49,667 bases of DNA from positions 1 through 49,667 of the forward strand of contig NZ_JAGKJI010000049.1 in the NCBI RefSeq assembly GCF_020329485.1, given 5' to 3'. The notes under the pieces are model-generated. The model had not been told where the DNA came from and did not search any database. It saw only the letters and a list, made by a program, of their open reading frames with translations. The translations under genes were made by a program, and so were the position numbers. Shown here in pieces: positions 26,963 to 33,609 of the stretch. Source of the DNA: Bradyrhizobium cenepequi (GTDB taxonomy: Bacteria > Pseudomonadota > Alphaproteobacteria > Rhizobiales > Xanthobacteraceae). The first letter of the stretch is position 1. Each line of letters starts with the position of its first letter.

Positions 26963-27370
26963 TCACGCCGCCCAGTCCACCACGATCAGCCCCGGCACGC
27001 GCGAAAACTCGCGGGTGTTGAGCGTCACCAGTGCGGCGCTGTGCCGCCGCGCTTGCGCTGCGATGAGACAGTCGTACGGCCCGATCGGCGTCCCCTTGCT
27101 TTCCAGATAAGCGCGGATGTCGCCCGCGTGAGACGCATCTTCGGCTTCGAACGGAAGGACAGCAATCCCCGGCGCAAGAAACTCCTCGAGCAGAAGCTCG
27201 GACTCAATACGTCTGTTGCTGCGCGCGTAACCGTAACGCAACTCAAACAATGCGATCGCCGGAAAGCCGATTTCCGTCCCCAGCCGCAACTGCTCCGCCA
27301 GACGATGCCTGACCGAGGGAATGCGGCGATTCATGACGTAGATGGCGATGTTGGTGTCGAGACAGATCAT
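26963..27370 (-). CDS. vapC: VapC-type PIN-domain toxin
   Basis: This 135-residue RNase toxin cleaves tRNA or rRNA in characterised relatives. The acidic PIN residues are visible: D5 (ICLDTNIAIY), E43 (ALFELRYG) and D100 (GPYDCLIAAQA), with a final region VTLNTREFSRVPGL. The start overlaps the vapB stop by four bases (ATGA), which gives the usual antitoxin-first coupling. It lies between two copies of an RND adaptor 5' end, next to the restriction island, a typical place for a stabilising addiction module. Confidence 0.92.
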   Translation of the reverse strand: MICLDTNIAIYVMNRRIPSVRHRLAEQLRLGTEIGFPAIALFELRYGYARSNRRIESELLLEEFLAPGIAVLPFEAEDASHAGDIRAYLESKGTPIGPYDCLIAAQARRHSAALVTLNTREFSRVPGLIVVDWAA

Positions 27371-27627
27371 TCGTCGAAGAACACGCGCGGATCAGGTTCG
27401 GCCGGCGCTTCGTCCGGAATGCCCTCGGGCAGGAAGTCCCGCCCTCCGAGTTCATCGAGGCGCGCGAACCACGCGTCCACATCGAACGGCTGCTTCCTGA
27501 TCGGCTCAAGGATTACCTTGTCGCCAACCTTGCTGACGCGCACCTCGCTGCCCTCGAAGCGAAACTCCTTGGGCAGGCGGACGGCCTGGCTGCGGCCGTG
27601 CATGAACAATTTGGCGGTTGCAGTCAT
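27367..27627 (-). CDS. vapB: VapB-type AbrB-fold antitoxin
   Basis: The protein has 86 residues. The N-terminal half is a swapped-hairpin DNA-binding domain (AKLFMHGRSQAVRLPKEFRF, then VRVSKVGDKVILEP). The C-terminal half is acidic and Pro-rich (GIPDEAPAEPDPRVFFDE) and should wrap the VapC active site. AGGAGG lies seven bases before ATG 27627. In this family the antitoxin alone or with VapC represses its own promoter. The leader holds a 10-bp palindrome GATATATATC at 27660-27669, a plausible operator or -10 region. Confidence 0.92.
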   Translation of the reverse strand: MTATAKLFMHGRSQAVRLPKEFRFEGSEVRVSKVGDKVILEPIRKQPFDVDAWFARLDELGGRDFLPEGIPDEAPAEPDPRVFFDE

Positions 27628-27659
27628 GATCCGCCTCCTGATTTTCGATAGCTACCCAT

Positions 27660-27669
27660 GATATATATC
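27660..27669 (-). promoter_or_regulatory. Palindrome in the vapBC leader
   Basis: GATATATATC is a perfect 10-bp palindrome 33 bp upstream of vapB. It is the most AT-rich spot of the leader, so it could be the -10 region and the VapB(C) binding site together. This is inferred from position alone. Confidence 0.35.
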
Positions 27670-27733
27670 GCGCGGTGCTTGGCGCGTTCAAGGGCCATCT
27701 GGTATCGATGGAGCCGCACCCGGGAACAATCCA

Positions 27734-28621
27734 ATGCGCAGCCTTCCTGCCCATCCTTTTGCATCGCTCTTCCTCGCCGCCGCCCTCTCCGCGGCCGCCA
27801 TCTTCTCCACCCTCGCCGCCGAGGAGCCCGAGAGCCCCAAGGGCGCGACCGTCACCGTGCTGAAGGCCTCGAAGACCTGCTTCGGCAATATCGTCGAAGT
27901 ATCCGGGACCATCATGGCGCGGGAGGAGACGCAGGTGCGGCCTGAACGGTTCGGGCTGAAGGTGGCGGAGGTGATGGCGGATGCGGGGGACAATGTGACC
28001 GCGGGGCAGATCCTGGCGCGGCTGAACCTGCCCGAGGGCGGACAGATCAACGTCACCGCGCCGGTGGCGGGGACGATCTCGGCCTCGAGCGCGATCGTCG
28101 GCACGATCGCCGGCGGCAAGGGCGAGGCGCTGTTCTCGATCATCGCGCGCAACGAGTTCGACCTGATCGGCATGGTGCCGACGCGGGACCTCGGCAAACT
28201 GGCGCCGAACCAGACGGCGTCGATCAGGATCATCGGCGCCGGCGACGTCGACGGCAAGGTGCGGCGGGTGGCGCCGACGGTGGAGCCGAACAGCCAGCTC
28301 GGCCAGGTGATCGTCGGCATCAACGCGCCCCGGCGGCTTCTGGTGAATTCGTCCGGCCGCGCGCAGATCAGGACCGGGCAGAGCTGCGGCGTCGCGCTGC
28401 CGCTGACCGCGATCCTCTATGGCTCGGCCGGCACCGTGGTGCAGGTGGTCAAGCACGACCGCATCGAGACGCGGCGGGTCGAGACCGGGCTGATGCAGGC
28501 CGGCCAGGTCGAGATCCGCGGCGGCGTGCAGGAAGGCGACATTGTGGTGGCGCGCGCAGGCGCCCTGCTGCGCGAGGGCGACCCGGTGCGGCCGGTGATG
28601 GCGAGCGCGGAGGGGAAGTGA
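27734..28621 (+). CDS. Orphan RND periplasmic adaptor
   Basis: The 295-residue protein has a signal peptide (FLAAALSAAAIFSTLAAEEP), lipoyl halves (VAEVMADAGDNVTAGQILARL and INVTAPVAGTISASSAIVG), a barrel domain and a membrane-proximal end (VVKHDRIETRRVETGLMQAG). It is a paralogue of the adaptor at 10391, sharing the two cysteines, here C49 (SKTCFGN) and C218 (GQSCGVALP). Unlike that adaptor it has no permease gene beside it. Downstream come repeats and a convergent pseudo-caspase. It may serve the permease encoded at 11317 or another one, or act as a non-efflux envelope protein. A truncated copy of its 5' end lies at 26718. Confidence 0.88.
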   Translation: MRSLPAHPFASLFLAAALSAAAIFSTLAAEEPESPKGATVTVLKASKTCFGNIVEVSGTIMAREETQVRPERFGLKVAEVMADAGDNVTAGQILARLNLPEGGQINVTAPVAGTISASSAIVGTIAGGKGEALFSIIARNEFDLIGMVPTRDLGKLAPNQTASIRIIGAGDVDGKVRRVAPTVEPNSQLGQVIVGINAPRRLLVNSSGRAQIRTGQSCGVALPLTAILYGSAGTVVQVVKHDRIETRRVETGLMQAGQVEIRGGVQEGDIVVARAGALLREGDPVRPVMASAEGK

Positions 28622-28647
28622 GGGGCGCCGGCGCTCCTGGAGACAGA

Positions 28648-28872
28648 TCCCCACCCGCTTTGCGCTTGCGCGCAAATCGACCTCCCCTTTTCAAGGGGAG
28701 GTGACAGCTCCAGCTTGTGCCGAATCGCTCCCTCCCCCTGAAAGGGGGAAGGTCGGGATGGGGGTCTGGCCCCGGGCGCAGGTGGTCGTGAGAGCGGGAC
28801 TCGTGGAGGCAGGATCCCCACCCGCTTTGCGCTTGCGCGCAAATCGACCTCCCCTTTTTCAAGGGGAGGTGA
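28648..28872. repeat. One and a half copies of the 17399-type repeat
   Basis: A 3' half unit (28648-28703, starting GATCCCCACCCGCTTTGCGC) is followed by a full unit (28728-28872, TCCCTCCCCCTGAAAGGGGG through CCCCTTTTTCAAGGGGAGGTG). The full unit aligns end to end with 17399-17541. The block separates the adaptor from the convergent pseudo-caspase and may act as a two-way terminator through its small hairpins. Confidence 0.8.
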
Positions 28873-28890
28873 AGGGCACCACGTGCGGCA

Positions 28891-29727
28891 TTAGCCGCCG
28901 AGGCGGATGTCTTCGAGCAGCGAGGAGGACACCGACGGGACCTGCTCGCCTTCGCTGGAGCGGGAGATCGAGACGCGGGTCTTGTTGAAGGCGGACTCGA
29001 TGCCACCCTGGGTCTTCAGGTTGCCCAGGAGCTCGGAGACCAGCAGGCTATTCGTGGCCTTGGACTCCTCGATGACCTTGCCCGGCGTCGCCGACGTGAT
29101 CACCAGCGTGTTCTCGGGCGGGCTGATCGGGGCCAGGCCGTGGCTGTAGGAGCGGAAGCGGCGCTCGTAAGGGTTACGGCGGGAGGCATCGAGCACGACG
29201 AGCTTGGCCTTCGCGCCCTTCTCGTCCATCGCGGCCAGCACCTGCTCGACGCTGAGGCCATCGCGGCGGACGTCGGCCTCCTTCCAGATCGCGGCGTCGA
29301 CGGGAAGCATGAAGCTCTCGCGGCCGGCCTGCACGCCGAAGCCGCCGAAGAACAGCATCACCACCGTGTCCGGCCCGACCTTAGCCTTCAGGCGGTCGAC
29401 GGCGCGGGTCATGTCGTCCCTGGTCGCGTCCTCGACGACGTCGACGTCAAAGCCGCCTTGGCGCAGCGCCGCGCCCAATTCGCGGGCGTCGTTGATCGGC
29501 TGCTGCAGCGGATGGTTCGCATCGGGATAATGGCCGTTGCCGATGATCAGCGCGACGCGGGCCGCCTTCGCCGGCACGACGCTCTGCTCGGTCGCAACCG
29601 CCTTGGCCGCCTCGAGCGGCCGCTTGTTCAGCGCAGCATGCGCGCCAATCGCCAGCGACACCATTGCAACGCACGCGGCGGCGACGGTGAGAGTGCGGCG
29701 GGAAAGGGAGAGCTGCCTGAACTTCAT
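28891..29727 (-). CDS. Secreted pseudo-caspase, short form
   Basis: The 278-residue protein has an N-terminal signal sequence with twin Arg (LSRRTLTVAAACVAMVSLAI, cleavage likely near AHA), so it is exported. The caspase-like domain runs from ALIIGNGHYPDANH to the end. The catalytic His position reads FGGFG (F130) and the Cys position reads DASRRNPYERRF (S182), so the dyad is absent. The region after it, RSYSHGLAPI, and the end, EGEQVPSVSSSLLEDI, match the longer paralogue at 7969 (RSFSAGLAPV, SEQVPWISSSLAEDF), but no TPR part follows. I chose the ATG at 29727; the frame is open to 29778. Confidence 0.86.
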   Translation of the reverse strand: MKFRQLSLSRRTLTVAAACVAMVSLAIGAHAALNKRPLEAAKAVATEQSVVPAKAARVALIIGNGHYPDANHPLQQPINDARELGAALRQGGFDVDVVEDATRDDMTRAVDRLKAKVGPDTVVMLFFGGFGVQAGRESFMLPVDAAIWKEADVRRDGLSVEQVLAAMDEKGAKAKLVVLDASRRNPYERRFRSYSHGLAPISPPENTLVITSATPGKVIEESKATNSLLVSELLGNLKTQGGIESAFNKTRVSISRSSEGEQVPSVSSSLLEDIRLGG

Positions 29728-29954
29728 GCGTTTCTGATCCCAATCGTTGACCAAGGCGCGACCATATAGTCGCGTCAAAGCCGTCTATGGTTTTAGGGGT
29801 TGCTTCATCGAGTGCCGGTGAATTGTCCTCAATTTGCGGCACCGCAACACAGAAACCCTTAACCCGCTGAGCCTTCCGGAGCAACTTGATTCGACCTTTC
29901 GGCCTTATCCGTAATGCGCCGGGGTCAACGATTGTGCCAAAAGGCGGCCACGTA

Positions 29955-29970
29955 CGTGATCATCATCACA
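29955..29970. promoter_or_regulatory. CRP-like box in the pseudo-caspase/DxDTT gene gap
   Basis: CGTGA-TCATCA-TCACA has the exact TGTGA-N6-TCACA architecture with a single mismatch. It lies 228 bp before the short pseudo-caspase start and 161 bp before the DxDTT-motif gene. The Crp-like protein encoded at 14480-15154 has a recognition helix that suits it. Confidence 0.5.
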
Positions 29971-30084
29971 TTTGTGTTTCCCGCGATTTTGTGCTGCGAT
30001 TCAAGGGTTTGCGGGGGCTTCTGGGCGGGGCCTCCTTGGATTGCGCAGGATTTTTCTCGAACAAGCCGGTTCCCGGCCGTCGCG

Positions 30085-30120
30085 AAAATCGTGCGCGCCA
30101 GAAAAATCGTGCGCGCCAGA
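30085..30120. repeat. 18-bp perfect tandem duplication
   Basis: AAAATCGTGCGCGCCAGA occurs twice head to tail, ending 10 bp before the start codon at 30131, so it forms the 5' leader of that gene. Copy number could vary and alter the distance between promoter and ribosome site. Confidence 0.8.
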
Positions 30121-30130
30121 AAGGGGTGGC

Positions 30131-31855
30131 ATGGGTTTGCATGACATTGCCGGGGCGGTGTGCCGGGCGCTGACGGTCCGCAAGGACGGGCCGTCGCTGT
30201 ACGACGTCTGCGACCCCCTGCTGCTGAAATATCGCGGCGGCGACGCGCACTTAGGAAAATTCTACCGGACCGCGCTCGGCAATCCAGCGCTGCGAGGGCT
30301 GCTGCGGCGGACCGGCCTGCCGGCCTTGCACGACGGCGCGCGGCTTGGCGCGCTGCAGGCGGCGCTGCGCGAGGCGCGCGATGCCGAGGCGCCGGACTGG
30401 GCGGCGGTCGGCGCGCCCGTCGCCGCGCTGATAGAAGATATCGACGTGCGGCATCCCATGCCCGCCGCGGCTCCCCCGGTGCGGGCACCGGCGGCAGGCG
30501 AGATCGAGCGCGTGATCCGGGCCTGCGGCGCGCATCTGCTCCGCGCTTATGCCAGAAACGGCTTCATCCCGACCTATGCGGCGTTCAACCTGATCGGCGA
30601 TGCCGACATCTGCGGGCGCGAACTGTTGATGGCGCTGACCGGACTGAACTCGCGCGGCTACAAGAATTCAACATTGCTGTTCAACCTCGCGCGCATCTTC
30701 ATCGCGCATTCGCCGGCGCGCGCGCTGATCAACCCGCCCTGGCGCGGCATCGCCGAGCCGATGTGGGAGCCGATGCAGATCCGCCATCGCTCGGCCTATT
30801 ACGATGCGTTCTTCACCGAGGCGCTTTTGAGCTTCATCGAGACCGGGCTCGCCTCTGGCGCGGAGACCAGCGCCGCGCGCGGGGCGATCGCCGACATGGT
30901 GGACTTCTGCTTATCGATCAGCGCCGAGGAGGTGCCCTCACATGACGGCTCGACCGTGAACGTGATCACGGCGCTGGCGTCCCTGCCGCATCCGCGCTTC
31001 TCGCGCTTCTTCGCCCAAATCAAGCAGGATCTCGGCTTCGGCATCTATGTGCCCGACTGCGATACCACCGCCTGCTCGTTCTCGGCGGCGACGCAGGCCG
31101 GCAGCGAGCATCCGATCCTGGGGCAGCCGCTGCTGGATTTCTATCGCGGCTACCAGGTGCGGAGCGGCGCCAACGAGCCGCGCGTCACCGTGCCGCTCAA
31201 CGACAATATCGACTACGAAGGCGGCGTCGTCACCTGGATCGACAATCTCGCCGGCGATCGTCCCTACGGCAACGATCTCGATCCGACGCTGAATCTTGAT
31301 ATCCTCGAGGTCAGCTTCCGCAATCTTAAGCGCTGGCGGATTTTGGAGACGCCGCAGCGATTGGAGACGGTGCACCGCATCATCGATTTCCAGCGGCGCC
31401 TGGTGGAAAGCGGCGCGTTCAAGAATCCGCGCTCGCATATCTACTACCTGCCGGAGCTCTATTGCGCCTATTTCGGCCGCTGCTACGCCGCCTTCATCGC
31501 GCTGCCGCTGGCGGCGCAGCGGCTGATCGATCCGACCGGCGTGTTCGCGATGATCCGCGCGCAGGTGCTGCTCTATGTCGAGCAGGAGTTGATCGCCCAT
31601 GAGATGAACGCGTTCGACGCGGCGCTGGCGCTGATGGCGCTGGCACATCTTGGCGCCGAGGTCGCGACGTTCACGCCGGCGCTGCACTGCATCGTCGCGA
31701 GCTTCGGCGAGGGCGGCCGGCGTGGGCCGTACAAGGCCTACGAGTGGAACAAGATGAAGACGCCGACGCGAATTCTGGTCGGCGGCCCCGAAGTGACCTC
31801 GGCTTTCGTGCTGATGGCGCTGGCGCTGGCGCGGCGGGCAATGACGCGAAGTTGA
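30131..31855 (+). CDS. Unknown protein with a class II terpene-cyclase-like DxDTT motif
   Basis: I do not recognise the family with certainty. The 574-residue protein is rich in helices, with no signal peptide or clear membrane segment. Near the middle is YVPDCDTTACSFSAA (D309-C-D311-T-T-A). This matches the DxDD(T)A acid motif of class II terpene cyclases, and exactly the DxDTT variant reported for drimane-type cyclases. Further segments such as PPWRGIAEPMWEPM and HIYYLPELYCAYFGRCY are aromatic-rich. A helical-barrel cyclase acting on a prenyl diphosphate is therefore possible, but motif chance cannot be excluded. I chose ATG 30131, where the frame becomes protein-like. The thermonuclease-like and LssY_C genes follow on the same strand. 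Confidence 0.7.
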   Translation: MGLHDIAGAVCRALTVRKDGPSLYDVCDPLLLKYRGGDAHLGKFYRTALGNPALRGLLRRTGLPALHDGARLGALQAALREARDAEAPDWAAVGAPVAALIEDIDVRHPMPAAAPPVRAPAAGEIERVIRACGAHLLRAYARNGFIPTYAAFNLIGDADICGRELLMALTGLNSRGYKNSTLLFNLARIFIAHSPARALINPPWRGIAEPMWEPMQIRHRSAYYDAFFTEALLSFIETGLASGAETSAARGAIADMVDFCLSISAEEVPSHDGSTVNVITALASLPHPRFSRFFAQIKQDLGFGIYVPDCDTTACSFSAATQAGSEHPILGQPLLDFYRGYQVRSGANEPRVTVPLNDNIDYEGGVVTWIDNLAGDRPYGNDLDPTLNLDILEVSFRNLKRWRILETPQRLETVHRIIDFQRRLVESGAFKNPRSHIYYLPELYCAYFGRCYAAFIALPLAAQRLIDPTGVFAMIRAQVLLYVEQELIAHEMNAFDAALALMALAHLGAEVATFTPALHCIVASFGEGGRRGPYKAYEWNKMKTPTRILVGGPEVTSAFVLMALALARRAMTRS

Positions 31856-31932
31856 AACGGCTGCGGCGTTCGCGCTACTGGTTTGCCTGCCCGATTCTCC
31901 GCACAATCGCCCACCAATTTCGTGAACTGCCG

Positions 31933-32655
31933 ATGCGATCGCTGCTTCTCATTGCCGCCCTCCTGCTGTTGCCCACGCTGGCGCAGGCCGCCGATATCAC
32001 CGGCGTGCCGAAGATCCGCGAAGGCGACCAGATCCTGATCGGCACCAGTCGCATCCGGCTTGGCAGCATCGACGCGCCCTCCACCGACCAGCTCTGTCTC
32101 AACACCCACGGCGAGCGCTGGACCTGCGGGATCGCCGCGCGCGACGAGCTGATCAAGCATGCCGGGGCCAAGAGCTGGACCTGCCATCCCCGCTCGACGG
32201 ACCGCCGCGGCCGCACCGTGGCGCGCTGCCAGGTCGACGGGCAGGACATTCAGAAATGGCTGGTCAGAAACGGCTGGGCGCTCGCCTCTACGCGGCTGTC
32301 GCACGATTATGAGGCCGACGAGAAAGCCGCACGCGACGCGAAAGCCGGCATGTGGCAGGGCGCCTTCATCGCGCCCTGGGACTGGCGCATCCGCAACAAG
32401 AAGACGCCGATCCTGGGTAGCGTGAAGCCGCCGGAGAACGCGCGCACCATCCTGCTCGCCTCCGCGTCGGGCCCGGTCGCGCCCTCGCCCGACTGCACCA
32501 TCAAGGGCAACGTCAACACGTCAGGCGAATGCATCTATCACACACCGCAAAGCCGCTGGTACGCCAAGATCCAGATGAAGATCGCCAAGGGCACGCGCTG
32601 GTTCTGCTCGGTCGAGGAGGCCGAGGCAGCCGGCTGCCGCGAGACAAGACGCTAG
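31933..32655 (+). CDS. Secreted thermonuclease-like (SNase) protein
   Basis: The 240-residue protein has a clear Sec signal peptide (MRSLLLIAALLLLPTLAQAA). The SNase beta barrel follows: IRLGSIDAPSTDQLC, TCGIAARDELIKHAG, TDRRGRTVARCQVDGQDIQ, LVRNGWALA and AKAGMWQGAF. The Arg of R-L-G-S-I-D-A-P and the D-R-R-G-R segment correspond to active-site regions of staphylococcal nuclease. The C-terminal 90 residues carry several Cys (DCTIKGNVNTSGECIYHTP) and may be a small disulfide-bonded periplasmic domain typical of rhizobial SNase-like proteins. A periplasmic nuclease or nucleic-acid binder is likely. The open frame upstream overlaps the preceding gene; the signal peptide defines the start. Confidence 0.85.
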   Translation: MRSLLLIAALLLLPTLAQAADITGVPKIREGDQILIGTSRIRLGSIDAPSTDQLCLNTHGERWTCGIAARDELIKHAGAKSWTCHPRSTDRRGRTVARCQVDGQDIQKWLVRNGWALASTRLSHDYEADEKAARDAKAGMWQGAFIAPWDWRIRNKKTPILGSVKPPENARTILLASASGPVAPSPDCTIKGNVNTSGECIYHTPQSRWYAKIQMKIAKGTRWFCSVEEAEAAGCRETRR

Positions 32656-32695
32656 CCAGTCTTTAACGTGGGGTTCGCAACCTCCGTTCGAGAAC

Positions 32696-33535
32696 GTGGT
32701 CGTGACAGAGCTCGATAACAAGGCGCAACCTTCGGCGCGGCGGGGACGGCTCCGGCGCATCCAATTGCTGCTGGTGCTGACGCTCGCGATCTACGCGCTT
32801 GCCGCCTATCTGCTGCTGCCGGCGTTCTGGACCCATCACGAGCACCAGAAGGGCCTTGCCAACCTGCCGATGGTGACGCGCACCGCGCAAGGGATTCCCG
32901 GCGATCCCATGAATATCGGGCTCATCGGCGACAAGTTCGACGTGGTCTGCGCCATGCACGCCGCCGGCTGGTATCCCGCCGATCCGATCACGCTGAAATC
33001 GTCGCTCGAGATCGTCGGCAGCGTGCTGCTCGACCGCCCCTATCGTGACGCGCCGGTCAGCAATCTCTTCTATCTCGGCCGGCGCGAGGACCTCGCTTTC
33101 GAGAAGCCGATCGGAAACAGCGCCGATCGCCGCAACCATGTGCGCTACTGGCAGGTGCTCGATAAGGGCGAAGAGGGTAGGCCGGTGTGGCTCGGCGCAG
33201 CTACGCAAGATCGCAGCGTCGGCGTCAGCCACTACACCGGCGCGATCACCCATCACATCAGTCCCGACCTCGACGCCGAGCGGGCGCTGCTCACGGCTGA
33301 CCTGGAAAACGCCCGCATGGTCACCGCGAAATATCAGGTCACCGGCATCGGCCCGACGATCGCGGGCCGCAACGGCGGCGGCGACCTCTATTACACCGAC
33401 GGCGAGATCTGGATCTTAAGGCTGGTCGAAGCATGCAAGCCGCGTGACGGCCCGGCGACGACGATCCCGAGCCCGCCGGCGATCGAGATCAAGGATCAGA
33501 TCTGGCATGCCGTCGCCGATGCAATCGGAAAATAA
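32696..33535 (+). CDS. LssY C-terminal domain membrane-anchored protein
   Basis: The 279-residue protein has one membrane helix (about 24-45, LLLVLTLAIYALAAYLLLPAF) and a periplasmic domain. The domain reads GDPMNIGLIGDKFDVVCAMH, AAGWYPADPITLKSS, PVSNLFYLGRREDLAFEK and NHVRYWQV, which matches the LssY_C family (the C-terminal part of some PAP2-type proteins). Here the domain occurs without the PAP2 phosphatase. Biochemical role is unknown. The start is GTG: 32696 or, two codons later, 32702, both with GAG upstream. The gene lies 40 bp after the thermonuclease-like gene and probably shares its transcript. Confidence 0.82.
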   Translation: MVVTELDNKAQPSARRGRLRRIQLLLVLTLAIYALAAYLLLPAFWTHHEHQKGLANLPMVTRTAQGIPGDPMNIGLIGDKFDVVCAMHAAGWYPADPITLKSSLEIVGSVLLDRPYRDAPVSNLFYLGRREDLAFEKPIGNSADRRNHVRYWQVLDKGEEGRPVWLGAATQDRSVGVSHYTGAITHHISPDLDAERALLTADLENARMVTAKYQVTGIGPTIAGRNGGGDLYYTDGEIWILRLVEACKPRDGPATTIPSPPAIEIKDQIWHAVADAIGK

Positions 33536-33609
33536 CGCCTCTGTGGGTTGAAATTTGCAGCCAATCCCTGCATCCACGTGTGTGAGGCAGATTAACCAGG
33601 AAGCCAACA

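Larger units (their letters stand above)
29728..30130. other. Divergent gap holding a CRP-like box and a tandem repeat
   Basis: These 403 bases separate the short pseudo-caspase from the DxDTT-motif gene. No gene is seen. The plus frame is open from 29972 but reads as low-quality sequence before the chosen start. The gap holds the CRP-like box at 29955-29970 and an 18-bp tandem duplication at 30085-30120. Confidence 0.5.

Noticed and set aside
27506..28675. 389-codon minus-strand frame opposite the orphan adaptor
   Set aside because: Antisense shadow of the adaptor; the text is Arg/His/Asp-rich with no domain, and it overlaps vapB in the wrong frame.
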